A DNA stretch of 19,882 bases from an uncultured Deferribacteraceae bacterium (GTDB taxonomy: Bacteria > Chrysiogenota > Deferribacteres > Deferribacterales > Mucispirillaceae). The notes under the pieces are model-generated. The model was not told the origin of the DNA. It saw nothing but the letters and a program-made list of their open reading frames with translations, and did no database searches. Location of the stretch: contig CAMQYB010000008.1 of the NCBI GenBank assembly GCA_947039055.1, forward strand, positions 1 to 19,882, read 5' to 3'. Shown here piece by piece: positions 6,700 through 15,683 of the stretch (position 1 is its first letter; every line of letters starts with the position of its first letter). Made by a program: the position numbers and the translations under genes.

Positions 6700-8451
6700 C
6701 TAACTATTTGGAGCATAATCAACTAACATCTTATTGTAAGCTATTATGATATCCGATCTTCTTAATAAACCGATCAATTTTAATCCATGTTCTGAGTCTT
6801 CAACTACTGGTAAATCTCCAACATCTTTTATACCAAAATCAGCTAACGATTCTAATAAACTTTCATCTTCTCTAACTGTGATTATATTCGTTCTTATACC
6901 TATCTCGCCTGCAATCACATTATCATTATCACCTTTTTTAAAGATAATATTTTTTAAATCATTCAGTGATATCATTCCTGATAAACAACCGTTCTTATCT
7001 ACTACTGGAAAATATGCATGTGGTTTACGAACTATTGATTCTCTAATTTCTGATAACGGTGTGCTCTCTTCAAAAACTATTATATCCGTCATCATTATAT
7101 CTTTAACGTAGATCATAGATAAAATATTCTGCTCCACTCCTTTACCAAGATTAAAGCCCTCTCTTGATAATACCCATGTGAAAATTGAATCTTTCTCCAT
7201 TCTATATGATATTAAATTAGCGATTATAACCGATATCATAAGTGGTAAAATAATCTGATAATTTTGTGTGATTTCAAATATAATAAATATAGATGTTATA
7301 GGTGCTCTAATAACAGCAGCTAACATCGCTCCCATTCCTACTAAGGCATAAGTGCCTGATGTTCCTGCTATTTCTGGAAAAAACATATGTGCTATATATC
7401 CGAAAAATCCACCCGTCATTGCACCGATAAATAATGTCGGTACAAATTGACCTCCTGATCCTCCTGATCCTAACGTCAATGAAGTTGCTATTATTTTTAG
7501 AAATATTAATAGAAATAATGTGTATCCTATTATCTCGCCATTCAGCACTTCTAAGATTGTTCCGTAACCAACACCCATAATATTTCTGCTGTAAAGTGCA
7601 ACAAGACCCATTAATAATCCACCGATCGCTGGTTTAATAAATGATGGGATTTTTAACATCTTAAAGTTCTCTGAAACTCTATAGTAAAAACGGATAAATA
7701 TAACCGATATAACTGCGATAAAAACACCCATTACTGCGTATAGTGGAAGCTCAAAAAAACTGTTCAACGAATAGTTTGGTGCATGAATTGTTAACTCATC
7801 GCCAAAATATGATCTACCAACTGCCGTCGCTGTTACTGCTGATATTATTATTGATGTAAATGTTTTAAGAGAAAACTCACCTACTAAAACCTCAGCTGCA
7901 AACATAGCTCCACCAAGCGGTGCATTAAATGTTGCTGCAATTCCACCTGCTGCTCCTGCGGCTGCTGATGTTGCAACTCTTGTTGATGAAAATTTAAATA
8001 ACCTTGCTATTGATGATCCTATACCTGCTCCGATTACAACGATCGGGCCTTCTCTACCTGCTGATCCACCTGTACCTAATGTTATTGATGATGTAATAAT
8101 TTTTATAACTGGAGTTAATGATGGAATAATTCTGTTCAATGATACAGCCTTTATAACATCTGGAACACTACGTCCTGCTGAATTTTTAAACACTCTACTA
8201 AGTATACCAACCGTTAATCCACCTAACGTTGGGATTAATAATATTTTCCACTTAGGTGTTGCTTGGAGGTTATATAATATAACTTCTGAACCTGTACCAA
8301 ATGATAGCAGTTGTATAAACGTTATTAACTCTCTGAAAATAATATTAGCACAACCAACGGCAACACCGATCGTTACTGCTACTGTTACCATAACTAAATC
8401 TTCATTCTTAAAAATTAATCTATTTACTAGATTTCTAATCTCATTTAACAT
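6700..8451 (-). CDS. ClC-family chloride channel or transporter with two CBS domains
   Basis: This is an inner-membrane anion channel or Cl-/H+ exchanger. With the ATG at 8451 it has 583 residues. Residues 15-415 hold the hydrophobic ClC core: GREGP with gating glutamate E134, FNAPLGGAMFAAEV (175-188) and GGQFVP (333-338). Residues 450-505 and 515-575 are a CBS pair, which usually senses adenine nucleotides. Compared with E. coli ClC, the internal proton glutamate (E203) aligns with V188, the central tyrosine (Y445) with F423, and the GSGIP loop reads GRSVP (93-97). The first change is typical of passive channels, though many bacterial CBS-bearing relatives share it. The start is chosen because it lies 4 bases after the glmU stop and because an upstream GTG extension (to 8502) would overlap glmU and add a non-homologous lysine-rich stretch. 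Confidence 0.92.
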   Translation of the reverse strand: MLNEIRNLVNRLIFKNEDLVMVTVAVTIGVAVGCANIIFRELITFIQLLSFGTGSEVILYNLQATPKWKILLIPTLGGLTVGILSRVFKNSAGRSVPDVIKAVSLNRIIPSLTPVIKIITSSITLGTGGSAGREGPIVVIGAGIGSSIARLFKFSSTRVATSAAAGAAGGIAATFNAPLGGAMFAAEVLVGEFSLKTFTSIIISAVTATAVGRSYFGDELTIHAPNYSLNSFFELPLYAVMGVFIAVISVIFIRFYYRVSENFKMLKIPSFIKPAIGGLLMGLVALYSRNIMGVGYGTILEVLNGEIIGYTLFLLIFLKIIATSLTLGSGGSGGQFVPTLFIGAMTGGFFGYIAHMFFPEIAGTSGTYALVGMGAMLAAVIRAPITSIFIIFEITQNYQIILPLMISVIIANLISYRMEKDSIFTWVLSREGFNLGKGVEQNILSMIYVKDIMMTDIIVFEESTPLSEIRESIVRKPHAYFPVVDKNGCLSGMISLNDLKNIIFKKGDNDNVIAGEIGIRTNIITVREDESLLESLADFGIKDVGDLPVVEDSEHGLKLIGLLRRSDIIIAYNKMLVDYAPNS

Positions 8452-8455
8452 AATA

Positions 8456-9814
8456 TTATCTTTTCTTCTTTTTAGTTTTTGAAAGGTATTTAAGTCCTGC
8501 ACCCTTTAAATTCTTCTGCTCTGATCTTGATACTGCTAAATCACCTGAACTTATATCTTTCACAATTGTTGAACCTGCTCCGATTAGAACATTATCTCCA
8601 ACTTTAATAGGTGCAATAAGCTGAACATCTGATCCTATAAAAACATTATTGCCAACTAAGGTTTTATGTTTATTTACACCATCATAATTACAAGTTATAA
8701 ATCCACAACCTATATTTACATCCTTGCCTATCGTCGCATCTCCGATATATGAAAGATGTGAGGCTTGAGAACCGATACCAAACTCACTCTCTTTTATCTC
8801 TACAAAATTACCGATTTTATTTGTCCCTTTTAAAACTGTGCCTGGACGCAATCTTGCCATTGGACCAACCGTTGACTTACTGCCGATTTTTGAACTTTCA
8901 ATAACCGATCCGAATTTAATATCAACATTATCTGCAATGATTGAATTATCAATAACACAATTATTAAATACCCTACAACCCTTACCGATCTTACTGCCTG
9001 ACTTAATCGTAACATTAGGATAGATTTCTGTATCAGTCCCTATCACAATATCATCATCTAAATAACAGTTAGTCGGATCAATAATATCAACTCCATTATT
9101 CAGATGATATTTTGCTCGCATCAACCATAGCTTTTTTGACACAACTGATAACTGCTCTCTCGTATTTATACCTAAAAACTTTTCGCTCTCTTTTGATATA
9201 AACGATCCTGAACCGTGCGTAATAATATCAGTTAAATAATACTCTTTCTGTGAGTTATTAGGTTTTATACCTTTTAATAATTCCTTCAATTTTGAAAGAG
9301 TTGATAGATATATACCTGAATTAATTTCTTTAATATTTTTCTCGTTCTCATTACAATCTTTCTCTTCAACTATTTTTATAACATCCTGTTTTGATGCTCT
9401 AATAACTCTGCCGTAACCTTCAGGGTTATCTACTTTTGTTGATATAAACGATACATCATTCGTTGTTTCATCTATAAAAGTTGTTAATAAATCTTTATCT
9501 ATCAGAGGCATATCACCAGACAAAATTAATACTTGACTGCCTGCAACAATTTTAGGTAACGCAGTTTTTACAGCATCTGCTGTACCTAGTTGTGATTTCT
9601 GAATAACTATATCAACCTTATATTTTGATATATACTCCTTAACGTCTTCTGACTTATCGCCCAGTACAACAATGATTTTTTTAGGCTTTAATGATAACGC
9701 TACTGAAATCGGATAATCTATCATCTTCTTGCCTGCAAGATCAAAAAGAACTTTAGGTTTTGATGATACCATTCTTGTTCCTTTACCTGCTGCTAATATT
9801 ACTACTGTTAACAT
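8456..9814 (-). CDS. glmU: Bifunctional GlmU (GlcN-1-P acetyltransferase / GlcNAc-1-P uridylyltransferase)
   Basis: This cytoplasmic enzyme acetylates glucosamine-1-phosphate and then couples the product to UTP, giving UDP-GlcNAc for peptidoglycan and lipopolysaccharide. The N-terminal pyrophosphorylase domain (about 1-230) shows LAAGKGTRM (7-15), K21, LSGDMPL (98-104, metal-binding D101), GYGR (133-136) and NSGIY (165-169). A left-handed beta helix of hexapeptide repeats (about 250-435) forms the acetyltransferase, with RPGT (323-326), NFVEIK (336-341), SHLSYIGD (352-359, catalytic H353) and ITCNYDG (373-379). At 452 residues it is full length; the tail is very lysine-rich. AAGGAA precedes the ATG. 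It is the first gene after the terminator at 9923-9970, so a promoter should lie at about 9815-9920, but I see only weak candidates. Confidence 0.97.
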   Translation of the reverse strand: MLTVVILAAGKGTRMVSSKPKVLFDLAGKKMIDYPISVALSLKPKKIIVVLGDKSEDVKEYISKYKVDIVIQKSQLGTADAVKTALPKIVAGSQVLILSGDMPLIDKDLLTTFIDETTNDVSFISTKVDNPEGYGRVIRASKQDVIKIVEEKDCNENEKNIKEINSGIYLSTLSKLKELLKGIKPNNSQKEYYLTDIITHGSGSFISKESEKFLGINTREQLSVVSKKLWLMRAKYHLNNGVDIIDPTNCYLDDDIVIGTDTEIYPNVTIKSGSKIGKGCRVFNNCVIDNSIIADNVDIKFGSVIESSKIGSKSTVGPMARLRPGTVLKGTNKIGNFVEIKESEFGIGSQASHLSYIGDATIGKDVNIGCGFITCNYDGVNKHKTLVGNNVFIGSDVQLIAPIKVGDNVLIGAGSTIVKDISSGDLAVSRSEQKNLKGAGLKYLSKTKKKKR

Positions 9815-9922
9815 AATATATCTTTCCTTATCTGAAATTATAAATAACTTAAATTTAATATATATACTCTACGTAATATATTGATTTTATCGAACTATAA
9901 TGTGTTTCCTTGAGATTACGCA

Positions 9923-9970
9923 ATAAAAAAAGCGCTTCAAAAATTATAACAGAATAACTCTTGAAACGCT
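9923..9970 (-). terminator. Rho-independent terminator after the M23 peptidase gene
   Basis: On the minus strand, AGCGTTTCAA (9970-9961) pairs with TTGAAGCGCT (9940-9931) over ten positions with one G-U wobble. An inner AT stem is possible, and seven T follow. The wobble would be a C-A mismatch on the plus strand, so the hairpin fits leftward transcription. It splits the tgt-to-M23 unit from the glmU unit. Confidence 0.87.
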
Positions 9971-10012
9971 ATTTATTTAATATATAAGATTAAATAATTT
10001 ATTTATATCTAA

Positions 10013-10933
10013 TCAATACCCTTCTTCAACTATATACTTGATAGGATTGACTGGAATACCGTTTGATAAAACCTCGTAATGTACATGAGGCCCTGTACTA
10101 TTTCCAGATGATCCTACTTTCGCAATCGGTGTTCCTTTTTCAACTTTATCACCAACTTTAACCAACAACCTACTGTTATGTGCATAGCGTGTTAGATATC
10201 CGTAACCGTGATCTATCGTTACTATATATCCATATCCTGTTCTTGTACCAGAAAATACAACTACTCCTTTTGCAGTAGCTCTAACATCTATACCATATCT
10301 CGCAGCTATATCTAAACCTTCATGAAATACTCTTCTACCTGAAAATGGTGAAGTTCTAAATCCAAACTTTGACGATACCCAACCTCTCGTTGGCCATATC
10401 GTTGGAGTTGATAACATGATGAAATTCTTCTCTTCTAAATATTGTGTAAGCTCTGTTAAAGAATCGTTATGTACATCAATTCTATCATCTATATTATCTA
10501 ATGAACTACTTAGATTACTGAAAAACTCTTTCTCACGTCTATCTGATACTGCATAGTAATCCCGCATCGTATCAATCTCTTTGCCACCAACCGATACTGG
10601 ACGAAGAATACTCTCGTCTTTACTCTCTGATATAAAATCTCTAACTTTATACTCTAACTTATCTAATGACGCTAACTTTAGATTTAATTTATCTAACTGA
10701 TCGTAGTAGTTTGATATTTGATTCATTAAATCTATATTCTCACCCGTTAAAAGTTTTAACGATGCGATCTCTTTTGTATATTTGTGATTTAATGTAAATA
10801 GAATTATTGAACTCATAAAAACAAACGATAAAAGAACAAAGATACCTATTATTAAATTCTTAGATAACATCAAAGTTTTTGTCTTACCGAAATTTGATGA
10901 CTCATAAAACATTATTGTAAACTTTTTAGACAT
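10013..10933 (-). CDS. Membrane-anchored M23 metallopeptidase (probable peptidoglycan hydrolase)
   Basis: The 306-residue protein has a short basic cytoplasmic start, one membrane segment (about 27-48), a coiled-coil-prone periplasmic stalk (about 50-170) and a C-terminal M23/LytM domain (about 178-300). The domain shows the zinc ligands: HEGLD (H204, D208) and HVH (H283, H285), plus H251 in RYAH. It should therefore be an active endopeptidase cutting peptide cross-links in peptidoglycan, unlike the degenerate LytM activators. The MepM/DipM-like layout fits cell elongation or division, but the exact role is not shown. A GAGGG site precedes the ATG. It is the last gene of the tgt unit, 82 bases after proS, and is followed by a clear terminator. 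A separate promoter in the 82-base gap is possible. Confidence 0.92.
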   Translation of the reverse strand: MSKKFTIMFYESSNFGKTKTLMLSKNLIIGIFVLLSFVFMSSIILFTLNHKYTKEIASLKLLTGENIDLMNQISNYYDQLDKLNLKLASLDKLEYKVRDFISESKDESILRPVSVGGKEIDTMRDYYAVSDRREKEFFSNLSSSLDNIDDRIDVHNDSLTELTQYLEEKNFIMLSTPTIWPTRGWVSSKFGFRTSPFSGRRVFHEGLDIAARYGIDVRATAKGVVVFSGTRTGYGYIVTIDHGYGYLTRYAHNSRLLVKVGDKVEKGTPIAKVGSSGNSTGPHVHYEVLSNGIPVNPIKYIVEEGY

Positions 10934-11015
10934 AAACTACCCTCGTATTTAGAAACAATAAACTTAATCACAGCCAAAAAAACTTTATATCGACTGTTAT
11001 ATAAATATAGTAATT

Positions 11016-12722
11016 CTACCCTATAAAAGCAAGTATTTCTACTATTTTATTTACAGCGTCTTTAATTTCTATCTTATGTTTGACTAATCCATTTCTAACT
11101 GTTAACTCAAAATATCCTTCTGCAACAGATTTTTTGCCCACTGTTATATATATAGGATAGCCGATTAATTCAGCGTCTTTTAATTTTACGCCGCCTCTCT
11201 CATCTCTATCATCTAATAAAACATCTATATCCCTACCTAATAAATCATCGTATAGTTTATTAGATAAATTATTAACTTCAGCGTCATCATTACTCATAGG
11301 AACTATTACAATTTCAAACGGTGCAATAGCTTTCGGCCATAATATACCTTTATCATCAAAGCATTGTTCAACAGCAGCTGCAGCTATTCTTCCAACACCT
11401 ATACCGTAACAACCCATAACAATCTTGCTGCCTTTGCCACCGTTATCTATAAAATGTGCTTTCATCTTTTCAGAATATTTTGTGCCTAATTTAAAAATAT
11501 GTCCAACTTCAATTCCTCTTGTTATAACATATCTTCCACCACATTTAGGACAGATATCCGACTCTGATGCATTTCTAAAATCATTAAAACTTTCAACTTT
11601 AAAATCTACATCAAAATTAACATTAATATAATGCATATCTTTTTCATTAGCACCTGTAACAAAATTTATCATATCTTTAATTTCATTATCGGCGTAAATA
11701 GGAATATCAATACCTATCGGACCTGTAAAACCTAAATCACCTTTTGTAACCTCAACAACCTCTTTCGCAGTTGCAAGTTCGCAAGTTGATGAATTTATCA
11801 TGTTTTTGAATTTTGCTAGATTAAGCTCTCTGTCGCCTCTGATTAATATAATATAAAATTTATCATCACATCTAACAAGCATACTTTTTACAATATCTTC
11901 TGTCTTTAATGATAAAAATTTTCTAACTTCTTCAACTGTGTGAGCTTTAGGCGTTAAAACTTTTTCTAACTTACCTTTAACATCTTTACTTGGACTTGCA
12001 TTATATATTACTGTAGCTTTTTCAATATTTGCTGAATAATCACAACTGTTGCAAGATACTATTTCATCTTCACCAGTTTCTGCCGTTACCATAAACTCAT
12101 GTGAAAACGATCCACCGATCGCTCCTGAATCTGCATCCACAACTTTATACGTTAAGCCACATTTTTCAAAAATCTCTCTATAAGCTTTATCCATCTTACG
12201 GTATGAAATCTCTGCTGCCTCATCTGATACATCAAAAGAGTACGCATCTTTCATGATGAACTCTCTTGCACGCATTATTCCAAAACGAGGACGAACCTCA
12301 TCTCTAAATTTTGTTTGTATCTGATAAAATGTTAACGGAAGTTGTTTATATGAACGGATTGATGTGCGAACTATATCTGTGATAATCTCTTCGTGAGTTG
12401 GACCTATACAAAAATCTCTATTATGGCGATCTTTTAATCTTAATAACTCTTTACCGTAAAAATCCCATCTGCCTGATTCTTGCCATAACTCTGCTGGTTG
12501 AACAGCTGGCATTAATAGTTCAATACCACCTGCTCTGTTCATTGACTCTCTAACAATCTTTTCCACTTTTCTAAGAACCCTTAGACCTAGTGGAAGATAT
12601 GTATAAATTCCTGATGCTAGCTTTTTTATCATAGATGCACGCAACATCAGTTTTTGTGAGATAACCTCTGCATCTGAAGGATCTTCTCTCAATGTATCAA
12701 TAAAGTAATTAGATAATTTCAT
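11016..12722 (-). CDS. proS: Prolyl-tRNA synthetase, bacterial type with editing domain
   Basis: This class II synthetase charges tRNA-Pro with proline. At 568 residues it has the bacterial length. The N-terminal catalytic part shows TYLPLG (41-46) and motif 2 RDEVRPRFGIMRAREF; motif 3 (GIGVGRIAAAAVEQ) follows the insertion. The inserted YbaK-like editing domain, which clears alanyl-tRNA-Pro, lies at about 230-385 and keeps the KSMLV lysine, the GFTGP loop and a histidine in DMHYINVNF. CxxC pairs (CNSC and CPKC) flank the insertion, as is common in this type. The C-terminal part is the anticodon-binding domain. It begins 5 bases after secF, so the two are co-transcribed. Its ribosome-binding site is weak, which may mean translational coupling. 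Confidence 0.97.
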   Translation of the reverse strand: MKLSNYFIDTLREDPSDAEVISQKLMLRASMIKKLASGIYTYLPLGLRVLRKVEKIVRESMNRAGGIELLMPAVQPAELWQESGRWDFYGKELLRLKDRHNRDFCIGPTHEEIITDIVRTSIRSYKQLPLTFYQIQTKFRDEVRPRFGIMRAREFIMKDAYSFDVSDEAAEISYRKMDKAYREIFEKCGLTYKVVDADSGAIGGSFSHEFMVTAETGEDEIVSCNSCDYSANIEKATVIYNASPSKDVKGKLEKVLTPKAHTVEEVRKFLSLKTEDIVKSMLVRCDDKFYIILIRGDRELNLAKFKNMINSSTCELATAKEVVEVTKGDLGFTGPIGIDIPIYADNEIKDMINFVTGANEKDMHYINVNFDVDFKVESFNDFRNASESDICPKCGGRYVITRGIEVGHIFKLGTKYSEKMKAHFIDNGGKGSKIVMGCYGIGVGRIAAAAVEQCFDDKGILWPKAIAPFEIVIVPMSNDDAEVNNLSNKLYDDLLGRDIDVLLDDRDERGGVKLKDAELIGYPIYITVGKKSVAEGYFELTVRNGLVKHKIEIKDAVNKIVEILAFIG

Positions 12723-12727
12723 ATATA

Positions 12728-13663
12728 CTAACTACTCTTTTTAAGATCTTTCTTTGAATCTTCTTTAGCTGGAAATATCTCTCTCAACTTACAAACAGTT
12801 GCTGATGATATACCGATTGAAGAGTATGTTCCGATAATAACACCTGCAAACATTACTAATGCAAATCCACGAATTACTTCGCCGCCAAATAAATATAATG
12901 CTAATACTGCTATCAATGTTGAAATAGATGTTAATAAAGTTCTTGATAATGTTTCATTAAGACTTAAATTCATTACGCCTCTTAAAGAATCACCTCTAAT
13001 TAATTTATGTTTCTCTCTTATTCTATCAAAGATAACTATCTTATCATTCAACGAGTAACCGATAACTGTTAATATAGCCGCAAGTACCGTTAGATCAAAT
13101 GTTGTATTTGTTATAATAATTAATCCGATCGTTAAAATTATATCGTGTATAAGTGCGATGATAGATCCAAACGCATATAGAAACTCAAATCTGAATGCAA
13201 CATAAAGTAGTATACCGATGATAGCATAGATCACTGCAAAAACAGCTTGCTCTTTTAACTGCTTACCAACTTGTGGACCTACCTGTTCAACTCTTTGAAT
13301 TTCTACCGTGCCTGACTCTTCAAATGAAGTTATTAATAAATTTTGAATTTTATCTGAAACAACTTGAAGTGCCTCATCAGTATTTTCAACCTTTATTAAA
13401 AAATCAGTAGCTTCACCAAAATTCTGAATACTTACCTGTCCCTCAATTGACTTATCAAGAACTGTACGCATCTGATCTACTGATGGAGGATTTGAAAATC
13501 TTACCTGTACTACCGTTCCACCTGAAAAATCAACACCGTAACTAAGTCCTTTTGTAAAAAGAAGTGCAAGTGTGCCTAATATAAGGATACCTGAAAAAAT
13601 AAAGTAGATCTTTGCGTATCCCATGAAATTTATTTTCGTATTTCGTTTAACTATCTCAAACAT
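12728..13663 (-). CDS. secF: Protein translocase subunit SecF
   Basis: SecF forms, with SecD, an inner-membrane RND-type complex that uses the proton gradient to pull Sec substrates into the periplasm. The 311-residue product has one N-terminal membrane segment, the YGVDFSGG motif, a periplasmic domain and a block of five membrane segments holding YSLNDKIVIFDRIREK. The start is set at the ATG at 13663, which gives the normal SecF beginning (MFEIVKRNTKINF) and follows AGGAG by about 11 bases. A TTG nine codons upstream would also keep the frame open but has less support. It lies just after secD and 5 bases before proS. Confidence 0.96.
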   Translation of the reverse strand: MFEIVKRNTKINFMGYAKIYFIFSGILILGTLALLFTKGLSYGVDFSGGTVVQVRFSNPPSVDQMRTVLDKSIEGQVSIQNFGEATDFLIKVENTDEALQVVSDKIQNLLITSFEESGTVEIQRVEQVGPQVGKQLKEQAVFAVIYAIIGILLYVAFRFEFLYAFGSIIALIHDIILTIGLIIITNTTFDLTVLAAILTVIGYSLNDKIVIFDRIREKHKLIRGDSLRGVMNLSLNETLSRTLLTSISTLIAVLALYLFGGEVIRGFALVMFAGVIIGTYSSIGISSATVCKLREIFPAKEDSKKDLKKSS

Positions 13664-13694
13664 GCTATTATGCTCTCCTAAACTATCCAATAAA

Positions 13695-15245
13695 TTAGAT
13701 AGATAAAGTTTTAACTTTTCTTTTTATTACAAACTCTGTAAGAATTGTTCTTGTTACAAATATCGCTGTGAACATCGACGCTAATAAACCAACTGTCAAT
13801 GTAATAGCAAAACCTTTAACTGGACCTGTTCCAAATTGAAACAGAACAATCGCTGCTATTAATGATGTTACATTCGCATCAACAATCGTCCAAAACGCTT
13901 TCTCATATCCGATCTCTAATGCGTTAAGTGCCGTTCTGCCTTGTCGCATCTCTTCTCGTATTCTTTCAAATATAAGAACGTTCGCATCAACTGCTAATCC
14001 TAATGTTAATACAATTCCTGCTATTCCTGGAAGAGTTAATGTTGCTCCAAATAACGCAAGCACACCTAATAATATTAGTAGATTAAGTAGTAACGCTGTA
14101 TTTGCAACAACGCCTGACCATCTATAATATATACCAACAAAAAGCATTACTGCGATTAATCCGATAAAACAAGCTATTAAACCTGCTTCTATTGAGTCTG
14201 CACCAAGTGACGGACCAACCGTTCTGTTCTCTAATATCGTAACTGGAGCTGGTAGTGATCCTGCACGAAGTACAATCGCTAAATCCCTTGCTGTTTCTAA
14301 GGTAAAGTAACCATCTATACTCGCCTCTCCACCTGCTATCTTCTCTTTTAAGTTAGGTGCTGAATAGATATTGTCATCTAAAACAATAGCTAATCGTTTA
14401 CCAACATTACTGCCTGTAATCTCTTCAAACAATTTTGATCCTGATGGATTAAATTTAATCCATACATAAGGAGTGTTAAATTGTGGAGATATTCTAACTT
14501 CAGCATCAATAAGATAATCACCAGTTAATACTGCATCACTTTTTATAACATAAGGTTCTGTTGATAATACTTTACCAGTTCCTTTCTCTAAGTTTTTTGA
14601 ATACATTATAACATCATCAAAACCAAGATCTGAAATTTCTACATTAGTTGGATCAATCTGATCGTTAACTAAATGAAATCTAAGTTGTGCTGTTTGACCG
14701 ATAAGATTAATCGCTCTATCAGCATCAGTTATACCTGGAAGTTGAACTAATATATTGTTATCGCCTTGACGTTGAATTAATGGTTCTGATACACCAAACT
14801 GATCAATTCTGTTTCTAACAACCTCAATTGACTGATCAACTGCTAAAAGTTTGATCTGCTTAATCTCATCTGTACTCATTTTAAACGTTAACACATTGCC
14901 CGTTTCATTAAATGATACATCTGTGAAAAATGGATAGTTTAAATCCATAAACTCTTCTGTCTTATCTCTATCTGCACCGTTATCTAATGATACTGCAATC
15001 CCATCTTCTCCACTTTTTTGAACATAAGTGAAACCGATCGCCTCATCTTTAAACTCTGAACGAAGCTGTCTTGTTATAAGTTCTACTCTTGCTTCTAACG
15101 CTTTTTCAGTATCTACACCTAAAACTACATGCATACCACCTTGAAGATCAAGTCCTAACTTTATCTTGTCAGATATCGGGTATATAGCAACTATCGAAAC
15201 AACTACGACTAATATTATTAGCATCCAACGAAATTTAAGGTTCAT
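13695..15245 (-). CDS. secD: Protein translocase subunit SecD
   Basis: SecD partners SecF and YajC at the SecYEG channel and helps late steps of protein export. The 516-residue protein has an N-terminal membrane segment (about 7-25), the D1 motif KLGLDLQGGMHVVLGVD (29-45), a periplasmic P1 domain with a conserved NRIDQFGVSEP segment and five C-terminal membrane segments. The D4 motif GLAVDANVLIFERIREE lies in this block; its aspartate takes part in proton movement. The length is normal for a separate SecD rather than a SecDF fusion. It starts 6 bases after yajC, with only a weak AGGCG ribosome-binding site, so translational coupling is likely. Confidence 0.97.
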   Translation of the reverse strand: MNLKFRWMLIILVVVVSIVAIYPISDKIKLGLDLQGGMHVVLGVDTEKALEARVELITRQLRSEFKDEAIGFTYVQKSGEDGIAVSLDNGADRDKTEEFMDLNYPFFTDVSFNETGNVLTFKMSTDEIKQIKLLAVDQSIEVVRNRIDQFGVSEPLIQRQGDNNILVQLPGITDADRAINLIGQTAQLRFHLVNDQIDPTNVEISDLGFDDVIMYSKNLEKGTGKVLSTEPYVIKSDAVLTGDYLIDAEVRISPQFNTPYVWIKFNPSGSKLFEEITGSNVGKRLAIVLDDNIYSAPNLKEKIAGGEASIDGYFTLETARDLAIVLRAGSLPAPVTILENRTVGPSLGADSIEAGLIACFIGLIAVMLFVGIYYRWSGVVANTALLLNLLILLGVLALFGATLTLPGIAGIVLTLGLAVDANVLIFERIREEMRQGRTALNALEIGYEKAFWTIVDANVTSLIAAIVLFQFGTGPVKGFAITLTVGLLASMFTAIFVTRTILTEFVIKRKVKTLSI

Positions 15246-15251
15246 AATCGC

Positions 15252-15668
15252 CTACAACTTACTGCTTTTTTTTGAGATTACTGATGAAGGTTTATCTTTC
15301 TCTTTAGAGCTTTTAGGTGTAGCTATAGTAGATTGATCGCCTGTACCAATATCTTGATTAACTTTAGAACCGATACTTCCTTTTGCCATCTTAACTTTTA
15401 CGTTAGGTGCTATCTCTAATAAAAATGTGTTTGTATCTACTATTGATGAAATCGTTCCATAAATACCAGATGTTGTTAAAACTTCATCGCCTGCTTTTAA
15501 TGCATCAATCATTGCAACTAAAGTTTTCTGTCTCTTCTGTTGAGGTCTGATGATGAAAAAATAAAATACAAAAAATATTAGTATCAAAGGAAGAAACGAA
15601 CTGAATAAGCTAGCTTTTGAAGCCGCCGGAACTGCCTCTTGGGCATACGCCACTGTATCAAAAAACAT
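15252..15668 (-). CDS. yajC: Preprotein translocase accessory subunit YajC
   Basis: YajC is a small inner-membrane protein that binds SecD-SecF and the insertase. The product is 138 residues, somewhat longer than the usual 90-110. One membrane segment (about 21-41) is followed by the hallmark FIIRPQQKRQK and a small cytoplasmic domain (GDEVLTTSGIYG, VKVKMAKGSI). The extra length is a C-terminal tail after about residue 105, rich in Lys, Ser and Pro and probably disordered. Before the membrane segment there is a short alanine-rich stretch. GAGGT precedes the ATG. The gene sits 15 bases after tgt and 6 before secD, the classic tgt-yajC-secD-secF order. Confidence 0.95.
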   Translation of the reverse strand: MFFDTVAYAQEAVPAASKASLFSSFLPLILIFFVFYFFIIRPQQKRQKTLVAMIDALKAGDEVLTTSGIYGTISSIVDTNTFLLEIAPNVKVKMAKGSIGSKVNQDIGTGDQSTIATPKSSKEKDKPSSVISKKSSKL

Positions 15669-15683
15669 AATATCTATACCTCG

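Noticed and set aside
4576..6749. Several plus-strand and alternate-frame ORFs within the helicase gene
   Set aside because: All lie inside a continuous helicase frame with every motif in place. None has family motifs or a credible translation start.
8452..8502. GTG start for the ClC gene 17 codons upstream
   Set aside because: It would overlap glmU by 47 bases and adds residues with no ClC similarity. The ATG at 8451 directly follows the glmU stop.
13664..13690. TTG start for secF nine codons upstream
   Set aside because: The ATG at 13663 gives the typical SecF N-terminus and has an AGGAG upstream, which would lie inside the coding region if the TTG were used.
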